DNA of 64,000 nucleotides from Curtobacterium caseinilyticum (GTDB taxonomy: Bacteria > Actinomycetota > Actinomycetes > Actinomycetales > Microbacteriaceae): contig NZ_JAUCMN010000008.1 of assembly GCF_030363035.1 (NCBI RefSeq), positions 124,001 to 188,000 on the forward strand. Direction: 5' to 3'. The notes under the pieces were generated by a model. The model did no database searches. It was not told where the DNA came from and saw nothing but the letters and a program-made list of their open reading frames with translations. Below are positions 45,395-55,251 of the stretch, piece by piece (the first letter of the stretch is position 1; each line of letters begins with the position of its first letter). The position numbers and the translations under genes are program-made.

Positions 45395-46519
45395 GTGACC
45401 GACGCCCCCGCCCCGCTCGCCGAACCGGACATCGACCGCCGGCTCCGCGGGCCCGTGCGGGTCGTCGGTGCCGGGCTGCTCGGTGCCTCGATCGGCCTGG
45501 CGCTGCGCGAGAAGGGGGTCGACGTCGTCCTCGACGACGTCTCGCCGGCCGCGCTGGCGCTCGCCGTGGACTACGGCGCTGGTCGCCGCCCGGCGCCGGG
45601 GGACGAACCCGAGCTCGTCGTCGTGGCGGTGCCCCCGGACGTCGTCGCAGCCGTCGTCGAGCGTGAGCTCGCGACCCACCCGCGTGCGGTCGTGACCGAC
45701 GTGGCGAGCGTCAAGACCGGACCGCTGGACCGCCTGCGTGACGCGGGCGCGGACATCAGCCGGTACATCGGCTCGCACCCGATGGCCGGGCGTGAGCGCA
45801 GCGGGCCGACCGCGGCGCGCGCGGACCTCTTCGTCGGACGGCCCTGGGTCATCGCCGGGCACGACGCCATCACCTACCAGCGCGCCGCGGTGGTCGAGGA
45901 CCTCGCGCTCGACGTCGGCGCCACCGTGGTCCCGATGGAGCCGGAGTCGCACGACCTGGCGGTCGCCTACGTGTCGCACGCGCCGCAGCTGGTCTCGACG
46001 CTCATGGCGGCGCGGCTGCGGGAAGCGCCGGACGGCTCGCTCGAACTGGCCGGCGGCGGTGTCCGTGACGTCACCCGCATCGCGGCGAGCGACCCGGGGT
46101 TGTGGGTGCAGATCATCGGCGCGAACGCCGCCAACATCCGACCGGTGCTGGCCGACCTGCGCGACGACCTCGACCAGGTGCTGCACGCGCTCGACGACCC
46201 CGACGCCCAGGGGGCACCCCGGACGATCGCCGAGACCATCGCAGCGGGCAACCGCGGGGTCGAACGGCTGCCCGGCAAGCACGGCACCACCAAGCGGTTC
46301 GCCCAGGTGGTCGTCCTCGTGGACGACACCCCGGGGCAGATCGCCGCGCTCCTCACGTTCATCGGGGAGATCGGCATCAACCTCGAGGACATGCGCCTCG
46401 AGCACTCGCCCGGCGCACCGATCGGCATCGTCGAGGTGTCGGTCGTACCCGAGCAGGAACAGCGACTCGTCGAAGAGCTCGAGGGTCGCGGATGGAGGAT
46501 CGCAGCAGCATGGGCCTGA
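45395..46519 (+). CDS. tyrA: Prephenate dehydrogenase
   Basis: 374 residues. Nucleotide-binding [49 protein letters not shown] (catalytic His region), [15 protein letters not shown], and a C-terminal ACT domain (about 300-374, [28 protein letters not shown]) expected to bind tyrosine for feedback control. It oxidises prephenate to 4-hydroxyphenylpyruvate. GTG start is set by the leaderless -10. cmk starts inside its last codons. Confidence 0.92.
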   Translation: MTDAPAPLAEPDIDRRLRGPVRVVGAGLLGASIGLALREKGVDVVLDDVSPAALALAVDYGAGRRPAPGDEPELVVVAVPPDVVAAVVERELATHPRAVVTDVASVKTGPLDRLRDAGADISRYIGSHPMAGRERSGPTAARADLFVGRPWVIAGHDAITYQRAAVVEDLALDVGATVVPMEPESHDLAVAYVSHAPQLVSTLMAARLREAPDGSLELAGGGVRDVTRIAASDPGLWVQIIGANAANIRPVLADLRDDLDQVLHALDDPDAQGAPRTIAETIAAGNRGVERLPGKHGTTKRFAQVVVLVDDTPGQIAALLTFIGEIGINLEDMRLEHSPGAPIGIVEVSVVPEQEQRLVEELEGRGWRIAAAWA

Positions 46520-47385
46520 ACGACGACGCGTACACCGCACCGAACGAGTCCGGCGTGACCGGCGGGCCGGACGGCCCCGACTCCGGGCTGCCGACGCCGG
46601 GGGAGCAGCCCGGTCCGCTCGGCGGCGGTGACGTCGCCGGCGGCCTCGACGGCCAGGGCGGCGGGGAGCCCGGTTCGACGAGCGCGCCGGTGCCGTCCGG
46701 CCTGCCGCAGGGCGCCTTCGTCGCCAAGACCGTGATCGCGGTGGACGGCCCCGCGGGCAGTGGCAAGTCGAGCGTCTCCCGGGCCGCGGCCCGCGTGCTC
46801 GGGTTCGGCTACCAGGACACCGGAGCCGCCTACCGTGCGCTCGCGTGGCACGCGCTGCAGCAGGGCGTCGACCTCGACGACCCGGCCGCCGTGCTCGCGA
46901 GCTGGGACACCTTCGACTATGCCATCGGCACCGACCCCGACGACTACTTCGTCCGCGTCGGCGGAACGGACGTGACCGACGCCATCCGCACGCCGGACGT
47001 GACCGCGGCCGTCGCGCACATCGCGAAGCTGCCGGAGGTCCGCGAGCGGCTCGTGCAGCTGTTCCGCCGGGTCATGCGGAAGGCCGACGCCCGGGGCATC
47101 ATCACGGAGGGACGCGACATCACGACCGTCGTCGCACCCGACGCCGAGGTCCGCATCCTGCTGACCGCCGACGAGTCGGTTAGGATGGCTCGACGTTCGG
47201 CTGAGGTCACCACCCAGTCGGCCGCCGAGACCTCCGCCGCACTCGCTCGACGTGATGCGGCGGACGCGAAGGTCGTCGACTTCATGAACGCCGCGGACGG
47301 CGTCACGACGCTCGACTCCACCGACCTCGACTTCGACCAGACCGTCCAGGCGGTCGTCGACCTGGCCCGAGCGGCCACGCACTGA
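46510..47385 (+). CDS. cmk: Cytidylate kinase with N-terminal extension
   Basis: 291 residues from ATG 46510, overlapping tyrA by 10 nt. The first about 70 residues are Gly/Pro-rich and disordered; the kinase starts at [15 protein letters not shown] (P-loop 80-87), followed by [40 protein letters not shown] (CMP site) and [10 protein letters not shown]. It phosphorylates CMP and dCMP. An RBS (GGAGG, 46493) lies about 12 nt before this ATG; a later GTG near 46731 would give a normal-length kinase, so the extension is not certain. Confidence 0.9.
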   Translation: MGLNDDAYTAPNESGVTGGPDGPDSGLPTPGEQPGPLGGGDVAGGLDGQGGGEPGSTSAPVPSGLPQGAFVAKTVIAVDGPAGSGKSSVSRAAARVLGFGYQDTGAAYRALAWHALQQGVDLDDPAAVLASWDTFDYAIGTDPDDYFVRVGGTDVTDAIRTPDVTAAVAHIAKLPEVRERLVQLFRRVMRKADARGIITEGRDITTVVAPDAEVRILLTADESVRMARRSAEVTTQSAAETSAALARRDAADAKVVDFMNAADGVTTLDSTDLDFDQTVQAVVDLARAATH

Positions 47386-47424
47386 CGCAGACCGGGCGCC
47401 GTCCGGTCACCACGACCGGGCTGC

Positions 47425-47449
47425 CCGGTCACCACGGCCGGGTGACCGG
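47425..47449 (+). terminator. Hairpin between cmk and der
   Basis: CCGGTCACC (47425-47433) / GGTGACCGG (47441-47449), a 9-bp stem with a 7-nt loop. The segment CCGGTCACCACG also occurs 21 nt earlier as a direct repeat (from 47403). It could be a terminator or attenuator. Confidence 0.45.
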
Positions 47450-47506
47450 CCCGGCCGGGAACGGCCACCGACACCGCGGCTCCGGTCGCACACGAGGAAC
47501 CCCACC

Positions 47507-49030
47507 ATGGCCCAGCAGGACAGCCACGACAACGACGACTTCCCGGAGTACGACGACGCGCTCGGCGAGCGGCTCGCCGGGCTCGACGACGCCGAAGCGG
47601 ACCAGCGAGCCAACGCGCTCCGCGTCGGACTCGACGAGTACGAGCTCGACGACGAGGACGTCGCGCTCCTCGACGCCGGCGAGCTCGGCGAGGACGGCGT
47701 GCACTACCTGCCCGCCTACCCCGTGCTCGCGATCGTCGGTCGCCCGAACGTCGGCAAGTCGGCGCTCGTCAACCGCATCATCGGTCGCCGCGAGGCCGTC
47801 GTGCAGGACGTCCCCGGCGTCACGCGCGACCGCGTGAGCTACAAGGCCGAGTGGAACGACAAGCGTTTCACGCTCGTCGACACCGGCGGGTGGGAGCCCG
47901 ACGCCCGGGGCATCAACGCCTCGGTCGCCGCGCAGGCCGAGGTCGCGGTCGACCTCGCCGACGCGGTGCTCTTCGTCGTCGACGTCACGGTCGGCATCAC
48001 CGCGACCGACGAGCACGTCGTGAAGATGCTGCGTGGCACGGACCGCCCGGTGATCGTCGTGGCGAACAAGGCCGACGACGACCGCCGCGACCTCGACGCC
48101 TTCGAGCTGTGGAACCTCGGTCTCGGCGAGCCGCACCCGGTCTCCGCGCTGCACGGTCGCGGCGTCGCGGACCTCATGGACCTCATCATCAAGACGCTCC
48201 CCGACACCTCCGCGGTCGCCAAGCAGGAGGTCGGTGGCCCCCGTCGCGTCGCGATCCTCGGCCGTCCGAACGTCGGCAAGAGCTCCCTGCTCAACAAGGC
48301 CGCGGGCGAGGAGCGCGTCGTCGTCAACGACCTCGCGGGCACCACGCGCGACCCGGTGGACGAGCAGATCGAGCTCGGCGGTCGGGTGTGGCGCTTCGTC
48401 GACACCGCCGGCATCCGGAAGCGCGTGCACCTGCAGCAGGGCGCGGACTTCTACGCCTCGCTCCGCACCACCGCGGCGCTCGAGAAGGCCGAGGTCGCCG
48501 TCGTCGTGCTCGACGTGACCGAGCCGATCTCGACGCAGGACCTGCGCATCATCGACCTCGTGCTCGAGTCGGGCCGTGCGCTCGTCCTGGCCTACAACAA
48601 GTGGGACCTGCTCGACGACGACCGCCGCCGCTACCTCGAGCGCGAGATCGAGCAGGACCTCGCCCACGTGGCCTGGGCTCCGCGCGTGAACATCTCCGCC
48701 CGCACCGGCCGCCACCTCGAGAAGCTCGTGCCGGCGCTCGAGACCGCGCTCGAGTCGTGGGACACCCGCATCCCGACCGGCAAGGTCAACGCCTTCATCG
48801 CCGAGCTCGTGCAGGAGCACCCGCACCCGGTCCGTGGCGGCAAGCAGCCGCGCATCCTGTTCGGCACCCAGGCCTCGAGCCAGCCGCCCACCTTCGTGCT
48901 GTTCACGTCGGCGTTCCTCGACCCGCAGTACCGACGCTTCATCACCCGTCGTCTCCGTGAGGTGTGGGGCTTCGAGGGAACACCGATCAACGTCAACATG
49001 CGCGTCCGCGAGCGCCGGAAGCGCTCGTAG
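47507..49030 (+). CDS. der: Ribosome biogenesis GTPase Der (EngA)
   Basis: 507 residues: an acidic extension of about 70 residues, two tandem G domains each with GRPNVGKS (first at 78-85), [11 protein letters not shown] and DTAGIRKR as G3, NKADDD and NKWD as G4, and the C-terminal KH-like domain ([46 protein letters not shown]). Required for 50S assembly. ATG with RBS GAGGAACC. The cmk-der order is conserved in actinobacteria. Confidence 0.95.
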   Translation: MAQQDSHDNDDFPEYDDALGERLAGLDDAEADQRANALRVGLDEYELDDEDVALLDAGELGEDGVHYLPAYPVLAIVGRPNVGKSALVNRIIGRREAVVQDVPGVTRDRVSYKAEWNDKRFTLVDTGGWEPDARGINASVAAQAEVAVDLADAVLFVVDVTVGITATDEHVVKMLRGTDRPVIVVANKADDDRRDLDAFELWNLGLGEPHPVSALHGRGVADLMDLIIKTLPDTSAVAKQEVGGPRRVAILGRPNVGKSSLLNKAAGEERVVVNDLAGTTRDPVDEQIELGGRVWRFVDTAGIRKRVHLQQGADFYASLRTTAALEKAEVAVVVLDVTEPISTQDLRIIDLVLESGRALVLAYNKWDLLDDDRRRYLEREIEQDLAHVAWAPRVNISARTGRHLEKLVPALETALESWDTRIPTGKVNAFIAELVQEHPHPVRGGKQPRILFGTQASSQPPTFVLFTSAFLDPQYRRFITRRLREVWGFEGTPINVNMRVRERRKRS

Positions 49031-49050
49031 CGCGGATCCGGGGGGACGGC

Positions 49051-49668
49051 GTGCGACGGCGGGCAGGGCGGGGACCGGCAACGGTCCTCGCGGTGCTCGC
49101 CGTCGTCGTGTCCGTCGTCGGTGGAGCCTGGTGGGCGGCCGGACGGAGGGGCGCCGTCGACGAGGGTGTGATCAGCGCACACGCGGTGTCGACGCCGGAT
49201 TCGTCGGTGCCCGCGCCCTCGAACGAGAGTGGGGGTCCGCTCCAGGTGTCGAACGCTCTCGGAGCGCCGATCCCCGGTGACACGACTCGGCAGGACGTCC
49301 CGCGCGCGGTCGAGGACTGGATCGACCGCGCGCTCCCCGTGGCCGGACGACTGTCCGCCACGGTCGACGGCGTCGCCGGGACCGTGCGGATCGAACGCGT
49401 CGGCGATGCGACCGTCGCTGTCAGCGTGCCGGGGATGGCGCTGCCCGCGGGGCACCAGGAGGCCCGGCTCGTGCTCGCCCGGCAGGCGCCACCGCGTGCC
49501 GACGGTCTCGCGCACGCGACCGGCACAGCGGTCTTCTCGGCCGACGGTGGCGACGCCTCGCTGGTCGTGGATCCGAGTGCCCTGCAGGCCGACATCAGGT
49601 GGGCCGCCCTGGTCGACGACGCGTCCGGCCAGGTCCTCGGGACCGCGTGGCTGGTCCCCGTCGACTGA
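49051..49668 (+). CDS. Putative membrane-anchored extracytoplasmic protein
   Basis: 205 residues from GTG 49051 (RBS GGGGGGA). A basic N-terminus RRRAGRGP, one hydrophobic helix (about 10-30, VLAVLAVVVSVVGGAWWAA), a Ser/Pro linker, then an extracellular beta-rich domain (SATVDGVAGTVRIERVGDATVAVSV...). No lipobox. Unknown function. It lies between der and the type VII secretion ATPase and reads in the same direction, so it could belong to that module, but nothing in the sequence proves it. Confidence 0.65.
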   Translation: MRRRAGRGPATVLAVLAVVVSVVGGAWWAAGRRGAVDEGVISAHAVSTPDSSVPAPSNESGGPLQVSNALGAPIPGDTTRQDVPRAVEDWIDRALPVAGRLSATVDGVAGTVRIERVGDATVAVSVPGMALPAGHQEARLVLARQAPPRADGLAHATGTAVFSADGGDASLVVDPSALQADIRWAALVDDASGQVLGTAWLVPVD

Positions 49669-49703
49669 CGTCGACGTGGATCGATGGCAGCGGCCGGATG
49701 CGG

Positions 49704-49709
49704 CACGAT
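49704..49709 (+). promoter_or_regulatory. -10-like box of the 49716 gene
   Basis: CACGAT exactly 6 nt before the GTG at 49716; it deviates from TANNNT in its first base. Confidence 0.4.
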
Positions 49710-49715
49710 GGTCGT

Positions 49716-50246
49716 GTGAGCCTCCCCGTCCTCGCCGACCGTCTGTGGTGCCGGCTGCACCTGGACCGCCTGGCCGGCGGTCGTCAGGCCGACTACGTGA
49801 TCCGTGAGGACATGCTCGCGCACCCGGACACCGTCCGGTCGTTCCGGTGGATCCGGTGGCTGCTCGTCGCCGAGACCCTCGTGGGCCTCGCCGCGATCGT
49901 CGTCGCGGTGCTGCTCACCCGTGCGGGCGAGACGGTCGCGTGGGCGGTGTGGTTCCGGGCGACCGTGGTGCTGCTCATCACCCTGACCCTCTACGTCTTC
50001 GCGTGGCGGGCGCAGCTCGGCTACTACTGGGCGTACCAGCGCCTCCGGCTGTTCAGCCGGATCTTCCCGGTCGTGACGCTCGTGGTCGCCGCCATCCCCG
50101 GGCTCTACCCGTTCTGGATGGTCATCGAGCAGATCCTGTTCTCGCTGCTCATGATCGGGATCGGCGACGTGCTGACGAGCGACCACATGCGCACGACGTT
50201 CCCGAAGCCCGCGCGGACGCCACGACGGGGGCGGTCCGCAGCGTGA
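49716..50246 (+). CDS. Integral membrane protein of unknown function
   Basis: 176 residues from GTG 49716. A polar N-terminus (LADRLWCRLHLDRLAGGRQADYVIRED), then about four membrane helices (WLLVAETLVGLAAIVVAVLL, TVVLLITLTLYVFAW, VVTLVVAAIPGLYPFWMVIE, ILFSLLMIGIGDVL) and a basic tail. It starts 47 nt after the preceding gene and ends 43 nt before the secretion ATPase. It might be a small membrane partner of the type VII apparatus, but it shows no recognisable EccB, EccD, EssA or EssB feature. Confidence 0.6.
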   Translation: MSLPVLADRLWCRLHLDRLAGGRQADYVIREDMLAHPDTVRSFRWIRWLLVAETLVGLAAIVVAVLLTRAGETVAWAVWFRATVVLLITLTLYVFAWRAQLGYYWAYQRLRLFSRIFPVVTLVVAAIPGLYPFWMVIEQILFSLLMIGIGDVLTSDHMRTTFPKPARTPRRGRSAA

Positions 50247-50289
50247 CGGTCGGAGGGCGGCCGTACGATGATCGACACGGGGGTGGTGT

Positions 50290-53200
50290 GTGAAACTCAA
50301 GGTGACCATCGCGGGTCCGCGGTCCGATCGCGACGTCGTGGTGACGGCGGACGTGACGGCGACCATCGGTTCGCTGGCCGACCGGTTGTCGCGCGGGCGG
50401 ACAACGACGGACGGCGTCCCGCTCACGCTGCGCGTGTGGTTCCCGGACCGGCAGCAGCCGCGGCTGCTGAACCCGTCGGCGACCGTGCACGAGTCGTCCC
50501 TGCGGTCCGGGTGCCGGGTCGAGGTCGTCGCCGCGACCGACCGCCGCCGCGGAGACGACGTCGAGGACGCGCCCGCCGCAGTCGCCCAGGTGGTGTCCGG
50601 TCCGGAAGCGGGCAACGAGTACACCCTGTCCCAGGGCGTGAACCTGGTCGGGCGCGACGCCATGGCACAGGTCTGGCTCGCGTCGGACGACCTCGTGTCG
50701 CGCCGTCACGCGACCGTCACCGTGGGCGAGACGATCGAGGTCGTCGACCTCAACTCCGCGAACGGCGTCGAGGTGGACGGACGCCTCGTCGCCCGAGCCT
50801 TCGTCGACCCCGACACGGTGGTGCGCATCGGCGACACCACCCTGCGCATCCGTCCCCTGCCGACCGTGGGCGCCGTGCCCGGAACAGCACCGTCGAGCGC
50901 AGGGACCGCTCCGGGTGAGACCGACTTCAGCCGATCGCCCCGCGTCGAGCCAGCGCACCGCGGTCGGCAGTTCACCCTGCCCGAGATCCCGGTTCCCGGC
51001 GAGAAGCCCCGGCTCCCGGTGATCGCGATCATCGCGCCGATCATCCTCGGCGCCGTGCTCTTCCTCGTCACCAAACAGCCCTACACGCTGATCTTCATCG
51101 CGCTCTCGCCGGTGATCATGATCGGCACCTGGATCGACCAGCGCGTCCAGGTCCGACGTCGGCGTCGCGACGAACGGGAGCGGTTCGAGGACTCCCTCGC
51201 CGACGTCGGTGAACGGCTCGCAGCGGCCCGCACGGTGGAGGTCGAGGCCCGCACCGCGGAGTCGCCCGCGCCGTCGATCGTCACCGCGGCGATGCGGGAG
51301 CGTTCGGCGCTGCTGTGGACCCGGAAGCCGGAGCACACCACCTTCCTCGAGGTCCGCTTCGGTGCCGGCGAGCAGCCGTCCCGCTCGACCGTGACCCTGC
51401 CGTCCAAGAACACCGGCAGCGTGGACGACTGGAACCGTGCCGAGGCGCTCGCCGACGAGTACGCGACCGTCGGACCGGTGCCCGTGGTCGAGACGTTCGA
51501 GCGCGCCGGAGCGATCGGCGTCGCCGGGACGGGACTCGCCGCGGACGACGTCGCGCGCTCGCTCGTCGTCCAGCTCGCGGGCCTGCACAGCCCCGCCGAC
51601 CTCGTCCTGACCGCCTTCGCCGGTGGCACCACGACCGACCAGTGGGCGTGGCTGAAGTGGCTGCCCCACGTCGACTCGCCGTACAGTCCGCTCCGCTCCG
51701 CCGGTCTCGTACGTGACTTCGCCGGCGCCTCGACGCTCCTCGCCGAGCTCGAGGGGCTGGTCGCCACGCGCAGGGCCGCAGGGCTCGGGCGCGGCGAACA
51801 GGTGCGGTCGCGCATCGACGAGTCCCGTGCCCTCGACGAGGACCACGGCGAGTCGGTGGACCGCCTGCCGGCCACGCCCGCCGTCGTGGTGCTCGTCACC
51901 GCGGAGGCACCGGCGGACCGCGCCCGGCTGGTCGCCCTGGCCGAGGAGGGCCCCGACCTCGGCGTCCACGTGCTCTGGCTCGCGCCGACGCTCCAGGCGC
52001 TGCCCGTCGTGTGCCGCACGCACATCGTGCTCGATCGTGCGGGCGGCACCGCCACGGTCGGCTTCGTCCGGTCCGGGCAGTCGGTGGTGCTCGAGGAGCT
52101 CGACCGTGTCGACAGCATCGAGGCCGCGACGGTCGCTCGGGCGATCGCACCGATCCAGGACTCGGGTGCACGCGTGCTCGACGAGACCGACCTGCCGCAC
52201 AGCGTGGCGTTCGTCGACCTGTACGAGGGCGACGTCGCCGGCGACCCGGCCGCGATCGTCCAGCGCTGGGTGAAGAACGACAGCCTGACGGGAGAGTGGG
52301 TCCCCGGAGCAGGGCGGGAGAGCGGCGGCGTCCGCGCCGTCGTCGGGCAGGGGCCCAGCGAGCCCCTCGCGCTCGACCTCCGCGCCCACGGGCCGCACGC
52401 GCTCGTCGGTGGCACCACCGGCGCGGGCAAGAGCGAGTTCCTGCAGACCTGGATCATGGGCATGGCGACGGAGTACTCGCCGGACCGCCTGACCTTCCTG
52501 CTCGTCGACTATAAGGGCGGCGCTGCGTTCGCCGAGTGCGTCGGCCTGCCGCACACCGTCGGCCTCGTCACCGACCTCAACCCGCACCTCGTCCGTCGCG
52601 CCCTCACGTCGCTGCGTGCCGAGCTCCGGTACCGCGAGCACCTGCTGAACGACCGCGGTGCGAAGGACCTCGTCACCCTCGAACAGCGGGGCGACCCGGC
52701 GGCGCCGCCCGTGCTCGTCATCGTCATCGACGAGTTCGCCGCGCTCGCGACCGAGATCCCCGAGTTCATCGACGGGGTCATCGACGTCGCCCAGCGGGGC
52801 CGGTCCCTCGGCCTGCACCTCGTGATGGCAACGCAGCGTCCGAGCGGGGTCATCAAGGACTCCCTCCGCGCGAACACGAACCTGCGCATCGCGCTCCGCG
52901 TCGCCGACCCCGTCGACAGCGAGGACGTCCTCGGCGTGCCCGACGCCGCCTTCTTCGACCCGGGCACCCCCGGTCGCGCGGCAGCGAAGATCGGCCCTGG
53001 TCGGGTCCTCGACTTCCAGACCGCCTACCTCGGCGGCCGCTCTGACGACGTCGTCCACGAACCCGACGTCGACGTGCAGGACTTCCCGTTCGGACCCGGC
53101 AGCACCTGGCCGAGCCCGGCGCGCGCACCGCGGGACTCCTCGCGCGCCCGCGACATCGAGCGGCTCGCCGCGACCATCGTCCGCGCTGCGGACGACCGCT

Positions 53201-54759
53201 CGCTCGACGTCCCCCGGAAGCCGTGGCTCGACCAGCTCCCGGACGCGATCGGCCTGGAGGCACTGCCCGCCTCCGACGGCTCGGCGCTCGTCATCGGGTC
53301 GGTCGACCTCCCCGAGTCGCAGCAGCAGACACCGTTCCGTCTCGACCTCGACGCGGCCGGCAACGTCGCCGTGCTCGGCGCCGGCGGCGCCGGCAAGTCC
53401 GCGGCACTCCGCGCCGTCGCGGTCGCTGCCTCCGCCGCGGCGGACCGGTTCCCGGTCCGCATCACGGGGCTCGACTTCGGTGGCGGCGGCCTGCGCATGC
53501 TCGAGGCGCTGCCCACGGTGGGCACCGTCATCAGCGGGCCGGACGACGAACGCATCACGCGCCTCCTGGCCGACCTCGAGGCCACCGTCACCGACCGGTC
53601 GTCCCGCTTCGCTGCCGCCCGTGCGGCGAACCTCAGCGAGTACCGGACCGTCACCGGCACCGCCGAGCCGCGCATCATCGTCCTCGTCGACGGGATGGGT
53701 GCCTTCCGGAACGAGTACGAGTTCCGTCTCGGCACCCAGCCGGTCTTCGACCAGCTCGTCGCCGTCGCCGCGACCGGACGGGCGCTCGGCGTGCACCTGG
53801 TGATGAGCGCCGACCGCATCGCGGCGTTCCCGTCGAACCTGCAGGCGGCGATCGGGGAGCGGATCGTGCTCCGCCTGGCCACCGAGACGGAGTACCACGC
53901 GGCGGACGTGGCCGCCGACGTGCTCGAGGACGCGGTCCCCGGACGCGGGCTCGTCGACGAGCACGAGGTGCAGCTCGCGGTCCCCGGGGCCTCCGCCGAC
54001 CTCGTCGCGCAGGCCGCGGCGGTCGAGGCCCTCGCCGCTGACCTCGTGCGGCGGGGCGTGGCCGAGGCGCCGCCCATCCGTCGGCTGCCCGAGGACGTGG
54101 ACCGCGCAGACCTGCCGGCCGCCGTCGACGGCCGTCCGACCATCGGGCTGGCGGACGACACCCTGGGCCCCGTCGGCGTCCCGACCGACGGCCTGTTCGT
54201 GGTGACCGGACCATTCGGCTCCGGGCGGTCGACCACGATGCGCACGGTCCTGCGGTCCGTGCGGGCGACGTGGCCGGACCGGCCGGCACACCTCGTCGTC
54301 GGGCGGCGGTCGACGCTCCGCGACGCAACCGAGTGGGCATCCGCCGCGCAGGACGCCACCGACGCTGAAGCCATCGCCTCACAGCTCGCCACCGCGCTCG
54401 AGACCGGGCAGTCGACCGGCCCGGACCCCGTCATCGTCATCGAGAACGTCGGCGACTTCGAGGGGCTGCCGGCGGAGAGCCAGGTCGCGCGGCTCATCAA
54501 GGCCGCGCGGCGGGCCGGCGTGTTCGTCCTCGCCGAGGCCGACACGGTCACGGCGCCGAGCGCCTGGCAGCTGTTCGCCGAGCTCAAGACCGCACGCGCG
54601 GGGATCGCCCTGCAACCGGAGGAGACCGACGGGCTGACGCTCTTCCGGACGGCGTTCCCGCGGGTCACACGGACCGACTTCCCCGTCGGACGGGGCATCA
54701 TGGTCGACTCCGGGCGGATCACCCGCGTGCAGGTCGCCCGCGACGCCCGGTCCGCCTGA
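50290..54759 (+). CDS. Type VII secretion FtsK/SpoIIIE ATPase with FHA domain (EccC/EssC-like)
   Basis: 1489 residues. Residues 1-95 form a beta-rich (ubiquitin- or FHA-like) region; an FHA domain follows (about 101-195: LVGRDAMAQVWL, DLVSRRHATVTV, DLNSANGVEVDG). Two membrane helices lie at about 240-285, then three ATPase modules with Walker A motifs GTTGAGKS (708-715), GAGGAGKS (1030-1037) and GPFGSGRS (1307-1314). The last has Arg in place of Lys and is probably inactive for hydrolysis. Family knowledge: EssC/EccC drives export of WXG100 and larger effectors, with the distal modules binding substrate signals. No EccB, EccD, EccE or MycP is in the window. The GTG at 50290 follows a TACGAT at 50262. 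Confidence 0.88.
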   Translation: MKLKVTIAGPRSDRDVVVTADVTATIGSLADRLSRGRTTTDGVPLTLRVWFPDRQQPRLLNPSATVHESSLRSGCRVEVVAATDRRRGDDVEDAPAAVAQVVSGPEAGNEYTLSQGVNLVGRDAMAQVWLASDDLVSRRHATVTVGETIEVVDLNSANGVEVDGRLVARAFVDPDTVVRIGDTTLRIRPLPTVGAVPGTAPSSAGTAPGETDFSRSPRVEPAHRGRQFTLPEIPVPGEKPRLPVIAIIAPIILGAVLFLVTKQPYTLIFIALSPVIMIGTWIDQRVQVRRRRRDERERFEDSLADVGERLAAARTVEVEARTAESPAPSIVTAAMRERSALLWTRKPEHTTFLEVRFGAGEQPSRSTVTLPSKNTGSVDDWNRAEALADEYATVGPVPVVETFERAGAIGVAGTGLAADDVARSLVVQLAGLHSPADLVLTAFAGGTTTDQWAWLKWLPHVDSPYSPLRSAGLVRDFAGASTLLAELEGLVATRRAAGLGRGEQVRSRIDESRALDEDHGESVDRLPATPAVVVLVTAEAPADRARLVALAEEGPDLGVHVLWLAPTLQALPVVCRTHIVLDRAGGTATVGFVRSGQSVVLEELDRVDSIEAATVARAIAPIQDSGARVLDETDLPHSVAFVDLYEGDVAGDPAAIVQRWVKNDSLTGEWVPGAGRESGGVRAVVGQGPSEPLALDLRAHGPHALVGGTTGAGKSEFLQTWIMGMATEYSPDRLTFLLVDYKGGAAFAECVGLPHTVGLVTDLNPHLVRRALTSLRAELRYREHLLNDRGAKDLVTLEQRGDPAAPPVLVIVIDEFAALATEIPEFIDGVIDVAQRGRSLGLHLVMATQRPSGVIKDSLRANTNLRIALRVADPVDSEDVLGVPDAAFFDPGTPGRAAAKIGPGRVLDFQTAYLGGRSDDVVHEPDVDVQDFPFGPGSTWPSPARAPRDSSRARDIERLAATIVRAADDRSLDVPRKPWLDQLPDAIGLEALPASDGSALVIGSVDLPESQQQTPFRLDLDAAGNVAVLGAGGAGKSAALRAVAVAASAAADRFPVRITGLDFGGGGLRMLEALPTVGTVISGPDDERITRLLADLEATVTDRSSRFAAARAANLSEYRTVTGTAEPRIIVLVDGMGAFRNEYEFRLGTQPVFDQLVAVAATGRALGVHLVMSADRIAAFPSNLQAAIGERIVLRLATETEYHAADVAADVLEDAVPGRGLVDEHEVQLAVPGASADLVAQAAAVEALAADLVRRGVAEAPPIRRLPEDVDRADLPAAVDGRPTIGLADDTLGPVGVPTDGLFVVTGPFGSGRSTTMRTVLRSVRATWPDRPAHLVVGRRSTLRDATEWASAAQDATDAEAIASQLATALETGQSTGPDPVIVIENVGDFEGLPAESQVARLIKAARRAGVFVLAEADTVTAPSAWQLFAELKTARAGIALQPEETDGLTLFRTAFPRVTRTDFPVGRGIMVDSGRITRVQVARDARSA

Positions 54760-54826
54760 CGACGGACACCGCCGTACCCCTCGGACGGGGGCGTCGACAT
54801 CGCATGGGTGATTTGTTCCACAGCGG

Positions 54827-54835
54827 TGTTACCGT
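54827..54835 (+). promoter_or_regulatory. Extended -10 of the ESAT-6-like gene
   Basis: TGT-TACCGT resembles the extended -10 boxes of rpsO and pnp. Initiation near 54842 leaves a 45-nt leader with RBS AAGGGG (54875-54880). Confidence 0.4.
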
Positions 54836-54886
54836 GGTCCCGATCGCCGGAGGGGCTGGCGATCCAGACCACCTAAGGGGTGCAAC

Positions 54887-55183
54887 GTGGCCAACATCAA
54901 CGTCTCCTACCAGGAGCTCAACAGCAACGCCGACCGTCTGCTGGCCGGACGCGACGAGATCAACGCGACCCTGTCGAAGCTGCAGGCGCAGATCGCATCG
55001 CTGACCCAGGCCGGCTTCCAGACCGACCGTTCCTCGGGTGCCTACAACGAGGCGTACAACCGCTTCACGACCGGTGCGCAGAACACCATCGGCGGTCTGA
55101 ACGACCTCGCGCAGTTCCTCCGCACCACCGCGCAGACGCTGGGCGACGTCGACCAGCAGCTCGCGTCGCGACTCGGGCGCTGA
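54887..55183 (+). CDS. ESAT-6/WXG100-like secreted helical protein (no WXG motif)
   Basis: 98 residues from GTG 54887. Two helices of WXG100 size (MANINVSYQELNSNADRLLAGRDEINATL... and FNDLAQFLRTT-type second helix) separated by a turn that reads FQTDRSSGAYNEAYNRF instead of W-x-G. The C-terminus lacks the YxxxD/E export motif. It was chosen as a type VII substrate by size, fold and position right after the EccC-like gene, and similar proteins are annotated as pore-forming ESAT-6 family. It may be the housekeeping partner of the system. Confidence 0.75.
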   Translation: MANINVSYQELNSNADRLLAGRDEINATLSKLQAQIASLTQAGFQTDRSSGAYNEAYNRFTTGAQNTIGGLNDLAQFLRTTAQTLGDVDQQLASRLGR

Positions 55184-55251
55184 TCGGGACGACCGGACCA
55201 GGGACGGCCGGCGCTGCAGGTGCCGGTCGTCTCCTCCGTTGGGGGTAGAGC

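Noticed and set aside
43291-45432. A 713-codon open frame antisense to the RGG pseudouridine synthase (Val/Ala/Thr repeats).
   Set aside because: It is the complement of the repeat DNA. Its composition and repeats mirror the real gene, and it lacks any domain or RBS.
50149-54291. Very long antisense open frames (also 18960-21977, 21596-25615 and 31683-35717).
   Set aside because: High GC removes stop codons from non-coding frames. All run antisense to well-recognised genes.
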